Below are positions 25,472 to 35,286 of a stretch of DNA of 64,000 nt, in pieces. Where the stretch lies: the NCBI RefSeq assembly GCF_006385705.1, contig NZ_VFRQ01000002.1:186001-250000 (forward strand), written 5' to 3'. The translations under genes were made by a program, and so were the position numbers. Numbering within the stretch: position 1 is the stretch's first letter; every line of letters begins with the position of its first letter. Below the pieces are notes generated by a model. It was not told where the DNA came from. It saw only the letters and a program-made list of their open reading frames with translations, and searched no databases. This DNA comes from Pontibacter mangrovi. Its GTDB lineage: Bacteria > Bacteroidota > Bacteroidia > Cytophagales > Hymenobacteraceae.

Positions 25472-25513
25472 AAAAAGCCCCGGCTATACTTCTAAGTATG
25501 GCCGGGGCTTTTT
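25472..25513. terminator. Bidirectional terminator between ppk1 and the DUF6268 gene
   Basis: AAAAAAGCCCCGGC is on the left and GCCGGGGCTTTTT on the right, giving a stem with T-runs on both strands. The upper part is the inverted pair ATACTT-CT-AAGTAT, so the genome-wide motif builds the loop end. Confidence 0.9.
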
Positions 25514-25529
25514 GCTGTAGCTGCCGCCG

Positions 25530-26549
25530 CTACTTTTGAGTGAACCTTCTGGGTGGCACCAGGAAAACCTCGACCCGGACGTAGCCACTGCCCGCCAGGT
25601 CATTTTTAATAAGATCATCCACAGAGCCTACCTCATCAAAAACACGGTGCCTGTAGTACTGCCGAAAACCGCCCTCCACGGCAAACCACAGAAAGTCGTA
25701 AATCTCGCGCTCCATGCGCGCCAAGCCTTTTATGTCGGTGCGGCGCAGCTCCAGGTCCACGAACTCCGATAGCGGGGCCTCATCCACATACATGTTGTAG
25801 CTGGCCCCCTCTAGCCGGTAGCCGGCATAAAAAAGCGTTTTTTCGTTGGCATTGTAGCGCAGCCGCAGGTTAGCCGGAAAAATAGACTCTACGCCCCATT
25901 TCGGGTTAAAGGTGCGGTTGTACAGGATACCGGGGTATACGCGCTGCCGGCCAAAAGTATAGCCCCACTGCAGGCCCACGCCAATGGCGTAGTCCGGCGA
26001 CTTCTTCCAGCCATAGCCAAGGTCCACCGTGGTTTTCAGGTAATCGGAGATGTTGATGTCGTCGCGGGTGTAGTCTCCGTTCAGCTCGCCTTTTATCCGG
26101 ACCAGGTAGAAGTTGCGCTCGTTGAGGGAGTGCAGGAAAGCCGCCTGCAAACCAATGCTTTTCAGGTTCTTGTCTTCCAGGTAGCGGTACAGCCCGTAAG
26201 AGTTTTTCGTCAGGCCATCAAAGTTAAACTCCTCCAGTTCATAGTCAAAGCCAACGATCAGTTTGCTTTGGGGCTTGTTTAGCACAGGCGCAAAGGCACG
26301 CACCTGAAATTTGTTATGACGCTTGATGTGCCCCGAGCCGTTGCCCACGCGCGGGTCATCAGACTCAGAGTCTATATCGAAATTGGGCAGGCGCTCATAG
26401 CTAACCACTACGCCCTGCGGCTTGCCCATGCCACGCACACCCGGCGCCGCGTATTCTTCAATTGCCTCTACATCAGGCCCCTGCGCCTGCGCAGGAAGTA
26501 TAAACCCGCTGAAGGCAAGTATAAAGCACAGTAAAATATTCTTCTTCAT
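25530..26549 (-). CDS. DUF6268-type outer-membrane protein
   Basis: A 339-residue protein from the ATG at 26549, chosen because the signal peptide (~1-22, ending PAQAQ) starts there. The rest alternates strands typical of an outer-membrane barrel: KLIVGFDYELEEFNF, KSIGLQAAFLHSLNERNFYLVR, VDLGYGWKKSPDYAIGVGLQWGY and GVESIFPANLRLRYN, with EGGFRQYYRHRVFDE near the end. It fits the DUF6268 family, of unknown function. It lies 75 nt downstream of the giant phosphatase-barrel gene on the same strand, so they may work together. Confidence 0.85.
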   Translation of the reverse strand: MKKNILLCFILAFSGFILPAQAQGPDVEAIEEYAAPGVRGMGKPQGVVVSYERLPNFDIDSESDDPRVGNGSGHIKRHNKFQVRAFAPVLNKPQSKLIVGFDYELEEFNFDGLTKNSYGLYRYLEDKNLKSIGLQAAFLHSLNERNFYLVRIKGELNGDYTRDDINISDYLKTTVDLGYGWKKSPDYAIGVGLQWGYTFGRQRVYPGILYNRTFNPKWGVESIFPANLRLRYNANEKTLFYAGYRLEGASYNMYVDEAPLSEFVDLELRRTDIKGLARMEREIYDFLWFAVEGGFRQYYRHRVFDEVGSVDDLIKNDLAGSGYVRVEVFLVPPRRFTQK

Positions 26550-26624
26550 AGTTTCTTGTCGTGTAAAAAATTCAGCAGCTGTTGCTCCAGCTTGCCCCTT
26601 TATACTTGTAAGCACCTGTTTGTG

Positions 26625-29600
26625 TTAAAAAAAGAAGCCGGAGGTGAGCATCCAGTAGCTTTGTTCGTGCCCATTGGTGTAGCTCAGCGACAGCACCGTG
26701 CGGTTCAGCAGGTCGAGCCACACGCCGCCGCCATACCCTACGTGCATGTTCCGGAAAAAGGCTCCCTCAGGCTCGCCGTCCATGTACACGCGCCCCACAT
26801 CCATCAGGCCCAGCAATCCAAACCTGATAGGTGTAAAGTATACATTGTAGTCGATCAGGTGCAGCCGCGCCTCGCCGTTGGCATACACGCTGCTTCGGCC
26901 GGCAAAACGGGTGCGCCTAAAGCCGCGCAGGTTCTCGGTGCCGCCCAAGGTGCTGGCCTGGTAAAACCGGTAATCGCCGTAGTTGCGCGAGGCCCCTAAA
27001 CGGCCTGCCCAGGTAAGCTTGAACGGGAAGTTAGGCGTGATGTAAAAGCGGAACTCCGAACTGATGTTTGTGAAGTGCAGCTTTTGGCCGCCCAGCTGAT
27101 GGTTGTAGCTGATGGTATTGTACCAGCGCATGCCAATGCGGGGATTGGCTGCTGTGCTGCCGCCACCGATTACCTCCAGGTTGGCAAAGGCTTTTGCCCC
27201 CAGGTAGTGCAGCGGCTCAAACTGCTGCGTTAAAGCGTCATAAGTACCCTCTTGCAGCAGCCCCTGCTGCCCCTGGCTCAGGAGGAAATTCTCCCCCGAA
27301 GGCGTTTTTACCTCGAACCTGTCGTAGGTTGGACCCAAGCCAAATTCCACAAAGGCCACCGGCTCCCGCACCAGCGCCGCCCCTAGCGTTTGCCGCTCAT
27401 AGTTTACGCTGTAAAAATCATCGCCTGCGCCGGCTGCCTCCTCGGTTTTGTTGCCTAGCCCGTAGAAGTTACGCCTGAACTCCGGCCCTTGCAGCTGCGC
27501 GTCCAGGGCCAGGTGCCAGTAGCCCAGCACTTGCCGGAAACTGCCGGCATACTTCAGGTCATACGCGTCGGTCCGGAAGGCATACTTGCCCTCCAGCAGG
27601 TGCTCGGCCGCATAAGGCTTCTTGCGGAATTTTTGCGTGCGCCACAGCACACCGATGCCAGGCACTGCCCCGTCGTCCACGTTATAGGCTGCTGAAAGGC
27701 GCGGCGCGATGTACGGCAGTTGGTAATTATCCCGGTCATAGAGGTTCACTTCCTCATCGGCCCTTGTTTTGTCTTTTGTTTCGCTGCCGAAGCTGAGGCG
27801 GTTGCCTTCTTCCGTGTCGTACACCACGGTATACTTTTTCAGGCCACGCACATGGGAACTGTCCGTGATCACGTCCTCATCGTCTCCGCCAATGATGCGC
27901 ACCAGGATGCTCTTATCCACATCCCCCGACAGCACAAACTCGTCCAGGCCGCCCATGCCGTAAATGCGCACTTCCTTTGTCTGGTCAGTGTAAAAGGTGC
28001 GGTTAAAGATCTCCTCCCGCACCTCGCCCTCTTTGGAAGTTTTGTAGCCGATTACCTGCAGTTCCTGGTCGTTCAGGCGGTTTATCAGGAAGCGCTCATG
28101 CTTGTCGCTGCCCGTAATGTCCACGTACTTAGCCAGAAAGTCGTAGTACTGCGCCGCTACTTCCGGAAGTTTCTCGCGCCTTGCCTGCAGCTTTTCCGTT
28201 ATCTCTGCCGCCGATAGTTTGCGTATGGACTCGGGCCACTGCTGCATTGCCTGCGCTATCACCTCGTCGGTCATACTTTGCCGGATGTCTTCGGCTATGC
28301 GCAGCCACTCTTCCCGGGTCACTTTTGATGTGAGCGTGCGGTCCAGCGTCAGGCTGCTCAGGTTAAGCCCCACCACATCCGGGAAATCATACCCGAAGTT
28401 CTGTATGTTGCGGATGCCCCACCTGCGCGTAACCAGCCACGGCAGCACGCCATCGGCTTTAAAAAAGGCCTGGTCGCGGTCCTCGGGCACCGGGGTGTAT
28501 AGCTTGCCTTTGCCGGGCTTGTCCTCCTCCACCCAGCGCCACTGCCCCTCATGCCGGTCCCAGTCGCCGATGAGCATGTCGAAGAGGCGCGCCCGCACGT
28601 ACTCCTGCTGGTCCACCTCGTTGTCGTTGTCCTGCTCCAGTTCCTCCAGCACCTTGTCGGTGCCCACCAGGTTTTTGGCATAGCCTAAGCTGGCTGTTTC
28701 CTCGTGGTTCTCATCGGCGTCTTCCTCCAGGTAAGCCAAGGTGTTACTAAACTCATCCTGGTACTGCCGCAGGTAAGGCGTGTTGGGGATGTAGACGAGT
28801 TTGGGGTTAGTGTGGTAAACGCCTGCGGCATCGGCCAGCGGCGGGATGATCAGGGCGCCGTATGGGTGCTGCGCCGATATCTGGTCCTGCAACAATGTGC
28901 GGGCAGCCGTTTCGCGCAGGTAGGGCGGCAACGACATGGTGGGGTCTTTATCCACGGTGCGCAGGCTATACTCCTTGGCCTCCGGCGTGCGCACCTTTAA
29001 GGCCGCTGTCTGCTTGCCGCCGCCTTTCTGGTAAGGCGTCAGGCCGCCTTCTTCCTGTTTCATGTCCAGCAGGGGCACCTCTATAGGCGTGCTCCACTCC
29101 CGGCGGTAGTGCTTGCCCAGCAGCGCCCGGTGCAGCCCGCTGGCCTCGTAGGCGGAGTTGGCGGCCAGGGTGATGGTGCTGTCGGCGTAGTTGGTGTCGT
29201 CGGATGGGCGTGCACGCTCTTTGCGGGGCTTTTTGGTATAAAGCAGCGTGCGGTAGGTTACTTTGCCCGTTTCGCCTTCTCCTTCCGGCACCCAGAACTC
29301 GGCCCACACTTCGCCGTTTTGGTGGTAAGTCGTCTTCACGAAGCCCTTTATCTTCTGGGCATAGTCGGCACCGCCGCCAGGCTTTACGTAGTCGGTTTTG
29401 CAGCCGGCCCCGCTGATGATGTGCGCCAGGTCATTATACTTAAAATACTGCAGCGCATGCTCATGGCCGGCGGCATACACCACGTTGTCATACTTGTTAA
29501 AGATATCGAGCAAGCCCTGGATATAGGCCTGATAGCGGGGGTGCGGCACGTCCTGCAGAATACCGCCATACTTGCGCGCGAACGGGTAGATGGAGCCGAT

Positions 29601-30440
29601 AACCGGCAAAGGCAGGTAAGCCCAGTTGTACAGCATGGTTAGCGGAAAGAGATGATCCTTGAGCGTGAAGAAACCGCCGTGCTCGCCGCGGGTCATGAGC
29701 GGGTGGTGCCCCACCACCAAAATGTCGCTGCCGCTGTTTTTCTCGATGATGTCTTCCAGTTGCACCAGCATCTCTCCTTCTGTGGCGGCGCCGCAGTTGC
29801 TGTTGTCGCCGTAGGGCCGGTTAAAAGGGTGCAGCCACCACTCCGAGTCCAGGGCAATCATCACCAGGTCATCGCTCAGCCGCACCTCATAGGGGCCGGG
29901 GCAGCCGTCGCCGGGCACGTAAAAATCGCCGCCCACCACAATGTTCTCGTCGGTCAGGTACTCGTTCACGAAGCGCTGCTCCCGCATCACGAACTCCAGG
30001 CCGCCGCGCCCGCTGTGGTTCCAGTCGTGGTTGCCGGGGATCATGTACTTCTCGCCGGGGTAGCCCCTTAAAATATCCAGCTGTGCCGTCAGGCGGTCTT
30101 CCGATACTTCTCTGTCGTACCTGCCCTCCGGCGGCAGGCCGTTCATGTATACATTGTCACCCAGAAAGATCGTGGCGCTGCTTTCGCCGGTTTCCATCAT
30201 CATCTTGCGCATCAGCTTCAGCGACGGCTCGCCATCCAGCATAGGCGCCCCCACGTCCCCGATCAGATACACCGTATAAAGCACATCGTTGCCGGGCTCA
30301 GGTTTACTCTGTTCCCAATTAAGGGCCTGGCTGCTGTAGTGCGGCTCTGTGGAGATACAAGCGGAGAGAAAGAGGCTTAACAGCACACACCACCCGTAGC
30401 GTTTTAGTGGCCGGTGTATACTCTGCATCGTTTTTATCAT
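26625..30440 (-). CDS. Metallophosphatase-BamA barrel fusion lipoprotein
   Basis: A 1271-residue lipoprotein. The ATG at 30440 is chosen because it gives a lipoprotein signal (FLSAC, Cys28). Domain 1 (~50-400) is a calcineurin-like phosphatase with YLIGDVGAP, FLGDNVYMNG, IPGNHDWNHSG, LVVGHHPLM and YAAGHEHALQ. Domain 2 (~450-800) has the segment LFDMLIGDWDRHEGQWRW near 610 and EDRDQAFFKADG; the D-H and D-R-D-Q pattern recalls kinase-like folds but is not proof. Domain 3 (~900-1271) is a BamA/D15 barrel with LGGTENLRGFRRTRFAG near 1167 and a C-terminal Phe. It should sit in the outer membrane, with the phosphatase in the periplasm or outside. Confidence 0.88.
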   Translation of the reverse strand: MIKTMQSIHRPLKRYGWCVLLSLFLSACISTEPHYSSQALNWEQSKPEPGNDVLYTVYLIGDVGAPMLDGEPSLKLMRKMMMETGESSATIFLGDNVYMNGLPPEGRYDREVSEDRLTAQLDILRGYPGEKYMIPGNHDWNHSGRGGLEFVMREQRFVNEYLTDENIVVGGDFYVPGDGCPGPYEVRLSDDLVMIALDSEWWLHPFNRPYGDNSNCGAATEGEMLVQLEDIIEKNSGSDILVVGHHPLMTRGEHGGFFTLKDHLFPLTMLYNWAYLPLPVIGSIYPFARKYGGILQDVPHPRYQAYIQGLLDIFNKYDNVVYAAGHEHALQYFKYNDLAHIISGAGCKTDYVKPGGGADYAQKIKGFVKTTYHQNGEVWAEFWVPEGEGETGKVTYRTLLYTKKPRKERARPSDDTNYADSTITLAANSAYEASGLHRALLGKHYRREWSTPIEVPLLDMKQEEGGLTPYQKGGGKQTAALKVRTPEAKEYSLRTVDKDPTMSLPPYLRETAARTLLQDQISAQHPYGALIIPPLADAAGVYHTNPKLVYIPNTPYLRQYQDEFSNTLAYLEEDADENHEETASLGYAKNLVGTDKVLEELEQDNDNEVDQQEYVRARLFDMLIGDWDRHEGQWRWVEEDKPGKGKLYTPVPEDRDQAFFKADGVLPWLVTRRWGIRNIQNFGYDFPDVVGLNLSSLTLDRTLTSKVTREEWLRIAEDIRQSMTDEVIAQAMQQWPESIRKLSAAEITEKLQARREKLPEVAAQYYDFLAKYVDITGSDKHERFLINRLNDQELQVIGYKTSKEGEVREEIFNRTFYTDQTKEVRIYGMGGLDEFVLSGDVDKSILVRIIGGDDEDVITDSSHVRGLKKYTVVYDTEEGNRLSFGSETKDKTRADEEVNLYDRDNYQLPYIAPRLSAAYNVDDGAVPGIGVLWRTQKFRKKPYAAEHLLEGKYAFRTDAYDLKYAGSFRQVLGYWHLALDAQLQGPEFRRNFYGLGNKTEEAAGAGDDFYSVNYERQTLGAALVREPVAFVEFGLGPTYDRFEVKTPSGENFLLSQGQQGLLQEGTYDALTQQFEPLHYLGAKAFANLEVIGGGSTAANPRIGMRWYNTISYNHQLGGQKLHFTNISSEFRFYITPNFPFKLTWAGRLGASRNYGDYRFYQASTLGGTENLRGFRRTRFAGRSSVYANGEARLHLIDYNVYFTPIRFGLLGLMDVGRVYMDGEPEGAFFRNMHVGYGGGVWLDLLNRTVLSLSYTNGHEQSYWMLTSGFFF

Positions 30441-30807
30441 AGTGGTTTGTTGGCTAAGGGTGCCTCCTGACATAGCACGCCGCTGCGGATGCCAGCCTGC
30501 CGGCATTGCCGTGACATACAGGCTTTGCCAAAGGAAGGGTGATGCAGGGGCGCACAGCTGCTTAAACGGCACTGTGCCGCCTCATCCGTACACGGCGTTT
30601 GCCATGGGCGTGGCAGAACAGGAATTGATAAACGAGTTGGCTTGGCTTTTAGTTGTTACCTAGTATTATACTGCCAGACACCCCCGCTGTTACTCTTTTC
30701 ACTAACAATTTGTTGTTTTTTGCCGTAACCGCAGATTACCAGATGCCTCACATTTGGCACGCCGCCGACAAAAGCCATACTTGTGTCGGCAAGCTACTTA
30801 ACCGATT

Positions 30808-32007
30808 ATGGAAGATCAGACACTTGTAAAGCAAGCCGGGGAGTATGTCTTCAGGCTGTATAAAGACAGACTCTCGAAGAAACTTGTTTACCACAACTAT
30901 AAGCACACCTTTGAAACCGTGGCCGAAGCCCAGGACCTGGGCCAGCGGAGCCGCATCACGGAAGACCAGCTGCAGGACCTGGCCCTGGCCGCCTGGTTTC
31001 ATGACACGGGCTATGTAAACACCTATGATGGGCACGAGGAGGAAAGCGTGCAGATCGCGACGGAGTGGCTGCAGGAAAAGCAGTACCCGCAGGAGCGCAT
31101 CGAGCTGATTGCCGACACCATACGCGCCACCCAGCATGGCCGCGAGCCCGAGACCCTGCTGCAGGAGCTGCTGGTAGACGCCGACATGTCGAACATAGGC
31201 AAGGACACCTTTTTTGCCACCGCCGAGTTGCTGCGTGTGGAGTGGGAGATCTTCCGGGACAAGTTTTTTTCGGATAGCGAATGGGAGCAGTTCCAGATGG
31301 ACTTCCTGCTTTCCACCACCTTCCATACCAACCAGGCGCAGCGCAAGTTTGCCTCGCAGCTCGGCCTGAACATACAGGAGCAGCGCAGCCGCCTGAGCAA
31401 AGAGCTGGAGAAGAAGAAAAAGGAGGAGAAAAAGCACAACAAGACGCTGGCGCAGCCCAAGCGGGGCATCGAAACCATGTTCCGCAACACCTACCGCACC
31501 CACCTTAACCTCAGCGCCATAGCCGACAACAAGGCCAACATGATGATCAGCCTCAACGCCATCATCATCTCGGTGATTATTACCTACCTGAGCGCCAAAA
31601 CCTCCACCATCGGCATCGACTATACTACGCACCGCACATTCCTTATCCCGATCGGCACGCTGCTGCTCACCACGCTCGGCTCGGTGGTGTTTGCCATTAT
31701 CTCGGCGCAGCCCGAGGTAACCAGCTTCACGTTTAAAAAGAAGCGCAACCAAAAGCTCGACACCCGGAAAGTGAACCTGCTCTTTTTCGGCAACTTCACC
31801 AACCTGCCCCTGGAGGAGTTCCAGAACGGTATGCACGACATCATGCGCGATAAGAAGTCGCTTTACAACAACATGATCACCGACATTTACTACCTGGGCG
31901 AGGTGCTTAGCCGCAAGTATAAAATCCTGCGCATTTCCTATACCATCTTTATGCTGGGGCTGGTGCTTACCGTACTTGGCTTTGTGTACGCCATCACCAG
32001 CGCCTGA
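30808..32007 (+). CDS. HD-domain/Pycsar-type (PycTM) membrane effector
   Basis: A 399-residue protein. Residues ~1-150 are an HD phosphohydrolase with His33 (YHNYKHT), His65-Asp66 (WFHDTGY) and Asp124/Asp126 (LLVDADMSNIG). A highly charged coil (~185-220) follows, then a DUF5706/PycTM-type membrane region with the entry motif ADNKANMMISLNA at 239-251 and helices near 245-262, 278-300 and 374-396. PycTM domains are effectors of Pycsar anti-phage systems, where cCMP or cUMP triggers membrane damage. No pyrimidine cyclase is adjacent. The HD domain may destroy the nucleotide signal (inference). This HD-PycTM form may also be a housekeeping protein. Confidence 0.85.
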   Translation: MEDQTLVKQAGEYVFRLYKDRLSKKLVYHNYKHTFETVAEAQDLGQRSRITEDQLQDLALAAWFHDTGYVNTYDGHEEESVQIATEWLQEKQYPQERIELIADTIRATQHGREPETLLQELLVDADMSNIGKDTFFATAELLRVEWEIFRDKFFSDSEWEQFQMDFLLSTTFHTNQAQRKFASQLGLNIQEQRSRLSKELEKKKKEEKKHNKTLAQPKRGIETMFRNTYRTHLNLSAIADNKANMMISLNAIIISVIITYLSAKTSTIGIDYTTHRTFLIPIGTLLLTTLGSVVFAIISAQPEVTSFTFKKKRNQKLDTRKVNLLFFGNFTNLPLEEFQNGMHDIMRDKKSLYNNMITDIYYLGEVLSRKYKILRISYTIFMLGLVLTVLGFVYAITSA

Positions 32008-32139
32008 TTTATACTTGCCCCCGGTACCGACATCTGCCAAACACAGTTCGTAAAAAAATAACCCGTTTTATACTTAGATAGCGCCGTGATTTCATAAGTT
32101 AGTAGCAAAAAAGGCATCGATAAGACGCACGTTATCGCC

Positions 32140-34692
32140 ATGGGTTCAAAAATTAATGACACGATGCTGGAGAAGATGGCCGCGTTCTCTCCTGACCTGA
32201 TGTGTGCTATCGATGCAGCGGGCCGCTTTGTGCATGCCAGCAACGGCAGCGTGAGCACGTTGGGCTACACCAGCGAAGAGCTGACGGACCGCCACTACTC
32301 CGAGTTCACGTACCCAGATGACCTGGAGGCAACGGCCCTGCACATGGCGCAGCTTACAGGCGGCGGCGAGGCTGTTGCCTTCGAGAGCCGCATGGTGCAT
32401 AAAGCGGGGCACCTGGTAACGCTGCGCTGGTCTGCCGTGTGGTCGGAGGGCGATGAGCTGGCGTTTTGCACCCTCCGCGACATCAGTGCCCATAAGCTGG
32501 ATGAGCACCGGCTGGAGGTAAGCGAGCAGAAGTATAAATCCCTGTTCAACAACAACCCCGATGTTATTTTTCTGGAGGATGCCGACGGGCAGGTGCTGGA
32601 AGGCAACCTGAGCTTTTACAGGGCATTCGGACTTGCCCCAGAGGCCATTCTGCACCGGCAGCTGCAGCCTTACCTTCCCCCTGAGATGGGCAAAGTATGC
32701 GCGGCGGCCTTGCACCAGGCGCTGCAGGGCATCTCCAGCAGCTTTGAGCTGGTATTGTATACTTCCTCCCAAACCGAGCGGCGCGTGTATGATGCCGTGA
32801 AGCAGCCGGTCATGATCGGGGGCAAAGTGGCTTTTGTGCAGACCATTGCCAAGGACATCACCCCCATGGTGCGCTCCTACGAAACCATACAGCTGCAGGC
32901 AAACAAACTCAACACCATTTTCGAGAGCATCACCGACGCGTTTTTTACGCTGGACAGAGACTGGCGCTTTACCTACATCAACCACGAAGCAGAGCGGCTC
33001 CTGCACCTGGACAGAAAAGTACAGCTGGGCCAGAACATCTGGCACGTTTTTCCGGTGGAGATCTTCGGGGAGTTTCAGCGGCAGTACCAGTATGCGGCAG
33101 ATACCGGCAAGGCAGTGCATTTTGAGGCATACAACCCGCACCTGCACAAGTGGGTGGAGGTAAAGGCGTTTCCTTCGGAAGAAGGCATTTCCGTATACTT
33201 CACAGACATCACCGAGAAGGTGGAAGCCCGAAAAGAACTGGAGAAGCTGTCGCTGGTGGCCAGCAAAACAACCAATGGCGTCCTCATCCTAAACAAGGAC
33301 TTTAAGATTGAGTGGGTAAACGAGGGCTTTGTTAGCCTTACCGGCTACAGCCTGCAAGAAGCCGCCGGCCAAACCCCCTTCAGCTTGCTGCATAACCCCA
33401 CCGCCGACCAAAGCTCTCTGCAGGCCGTTATGCACAAAATGCAGCAGGGCGAGCCGGTGTCGTTTGAGATCCTGCGGAGCAAGAAAAGCGGGGAAGACCT
33501 TTGGCTTTTGGTGCAGGTAAACCCGATCTTGGATGAAAGTGGCCAGGTGGACCGCTATGTTTTCATTCAGTCTGACATTACAGAGCGGGTAAAGTCGCAG
33601 GAGGAGATAAGCATGCTGTCGCTGGTGGCCAGCCGCACCACCAACTCTGTTATCATTATGAATGAGAAAGGGCAGATGGAATGGGTAAACGAGGCTTTCA
33701 GCCACCTCACGGGCTATACGCTAGACGAGGCGCTGGGCAACAAACCGTTCAGGCTTTTGCAAGGCCCCCACACAGATCAGGCTACCCTAAACCGGATTGT
33801 GGAGAAACTGGCAAGCCAGCAGCCCATTAAAGAGGAGATACTCGTATACCGCAAGTCTGGCGAAGAGCGGTGGTTCTCCATTGACGTGAGCCCTGTGCTG
33901 GACACTGACGGCACCGCGACCAGGTATGTTGGCATCCAGACGGACATTACTGACCTGAAAAGATCGGAGCAGGAGCTAAGCAAGCTGGCCCGCGACCTGT
34001 ACCGGCAGAACAGCGACCTGCAGCAGTTCTCCTACATCGTGTCGCACAACCTGCGCTCGCCGGTGGCAAACATACTTGGCTTCACCAACATCCTGGCCTC
34101 CATCGGGAAAGACTCGCCTGTGTTTGATGCGTCGATAGACAAGTTGAAGGAAAGCGCACGCAAACTGGACGAAGTGCTGCGGGACATGAACACCATTTTG
34201 AGCATCCGCGACAGCAAAGGCAACCTGGAGCTTAGCCCGATTAGCCTGCGCGAGGTGATCGATCAGGCACAGGCCTCCCTGCACGAGCTGCTGCTGCAGA
34301 GTGCCGCAGAAGTTACCTGCGACTTTGGCGAAGATGTTGTGGTGGAGGCCAACAGGGCATACCTGTACAGCATATTCCATAACCTGCTTTCCAATGCCAT
34401 TAAGTATAGGTCGGCGCTAAGGCCGCTGCAGGTAACCATCTCCTGCATCTACCACAATGCGCAGGGCACGCTCATCTCGTTTTCCGACAACGGCTCCGGC
34501 TTTGACATGGACCAGGCCAGGGAGCATGTGTTTAAGCTTTACAAGCGGTTCCACCGGAACAAGGAGGGCAGCGGCATTGGCTTATACCTGGTAAAGTGCC
34601 ACCTGGAGGCGATGGACGGGCACATAGAAGTGAGTAGCGAAGTAGAGAAAGGCACCACATTCCTGATTTACCTGCCCGGCCCACGGCAGTAG
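32140..34692 (+). CDS. Five-PAS hybrid-free sensor histidine kinase
   Basis: An 850-residue kinase with no membrane helix, so cytosolic sensing. Five PAS domains run at about 5-125, 127-245, 250-365, 366-490 and 491-615. The last two are recent duplicates, both opening LSLVAS-TTN and ending in the PAC-type FIQSDITERV or GIQTDITDLK. The dimerisation domain carries the phospho-His at His636 (FSYIVSHNLRSP). The ATPase domain has NLLSNAIKY, DNGSGFD and GSGIGLYLVK. It shares most of its C-terminal half with the kinase at 35693-37903. Its response regulator is not obvious. Confidence 0.94.
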   Translation: MGSKINDTMLEKMAAFSPDLMCAIDAAGRFVHASNGSVSTLGYTSEELTDRHYSEFTYPDDLEATALHMAQLTGGGEAVAFESRMVHKAGHLVTLRWSAVWSEGDELAFCTLRDISAHKLDEHRLEVSEQKYKSLFNNNPDVIFLEDADGQVLEGNLSFYRAFGLAPEAILHRQLQPYLPPEMGKVCAAALHQALQGISSSFELVLYTSSQTERRVYDAVKQPVMIGGKVAFVQTIAKDITPMVRSYETIQLQANKLNTIFESITDAFFTLDRDWRFTYINHEAERLLHLDRKVQLGQNIWHVFPVEIFGEFQRQYQYAADTGKAVHFEAYNPHLHKWVEVKAFPSEEGISVYFTDITEKVEARKELEKLSLVASKTTNGVLILNKDFKIEWVNEGFVSLTGYSLQEAAGQTPFSLLHNPTADQSSLQAVMHKMQQGEPVSFEILRSKKSGEDLWLLVQVNPILDESGQVDRYVFIQSDITERVKSQEEISMLSLVASRTTNSVIIMNEKGQMEWVNEAFSHLTGYTLDEALGNKPFRLLQGPHTDQATLNRIVEKLASQQPIKEEILVYRKSGEERWFSIDVSPVLDTDGTATRYVGIQTDITDLKRSEQELSKLARDLYRQNSDLQQFSYIVSHNLRSPVANILGFTNILASIGKDSPVFDASIDKLKESARKLDEVLRDMNTILSIRDSKGNLELSPISLREVIDQAQASLHELLLQSAAEVTCDFGEDVVVEANRAYLYSIFHNLLSNAIKYRSALRPLQVTISCIYHNAQGTLISFSDNGSGFDMDQAREHVFKLYKRFHRNKEGSGIGLYLVKCHLEAMDGHIEVSSEVEKGTTFLIYLPGPRQ

Positions 34693-34759
34693 CGGCAGGC
34701 CACACCTGCTTTCGCCAGCCAAATCTCTTTTTACAGAAACACCTGCCATTTTTCTTCCC

Positions 34760-35263
34760 ATGACACCTGAAGCACAAGACCCTGAGTCGCAGCGGCTCGT
34801 GCAGCTGCACCGCTACTTAGGCATTCCAAGTATAGAAAAAGGCGGAGTCTACAGCCATGTGGTAGGCATGGCGGCGCATATCTTTAAAATGCCCATTGCT
34901 TTCCTGAACTTTGTGGCGAAGGAGGAGGTGCTGACCCAGGCTAGTATAGGTTTGCCCGGCCTCACGAAAGTAAGCCGGGAGAAAAGCCTCTGCTGTTTTG
35001 CCATACTTCGGGATGAGGTAACTGTTTTCAGGAATATACGGGAAGAGCCGTGCCTTTTTATGAGCCCCTTTGCCCACGGGGAGTTTGGCGTGGCCTTTTA
35101 TGCGGCAGCTCCCCTTGTCTCGCCGGGCGGCCTTAGAGTGGGCGCTCTGGGCGTAGCCGATACCAAGATCCGGGACTTCTCGCGCCTCGATGAGCTAGCC
35201 TTGCAGAAACTGGCAGCATACGTTATACAGCAAATAGAAGCGCAAGCTGCCGCAACGCGTTAG
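34760..35263 (+). CDS. Stand-alone GAF domain protein
   Basis: A 167-residue protein that is one GAF domain: QRLVQLHRYLGIPSIEKGGVYSHVV, then AAHIFKMPIAFLNFVAKEE, SLCCFAILRDEVTVFRNI and FYAAAPLVSPGGLRVGALGVAD. It resembles the GAF domains that precede kinases in Bacteroidota but has no output. It could bind a ligand or redox cofactor (two adjacent Cys in SLCCFAI). It follows the five-PAS kinase after 67 nt, so it is probably its partner (inference). It ends tail-to-tail with the receiver gene. Confidence 0.88.
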   Translation: MTPEAQDPESQRLVQLHRYLGIPSIEKGGVYSHVVGMAAHIFKMPIAFLNFVAKEEVLTQASIGLPGLTKVSREKSLCCFAILRDEVTVFRNIREEPCLFMSPFAHGEFGVAFYAAAPLVSPGGLRVGALGVADTKIRDFSRLDELALQKLAAYVIQQIEAQAAATR

Positions 35264-35286
35264 CGGTGGCTGCATACGTTGCCGGG

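Noticed and set aside
30808-32007. Calling a full Pycsar defence system
   Set aside because: No pyrimidine cyclase gene is adjacent and no other defence gene surrounds it, so only the effector-like domain is claimed.
30748-32040. 430-codon open frame on the minus strand
   Set aside because: It is antisense to the HD-PycTM gene, with Leu/Val/Gly-rich sequence and no domain.
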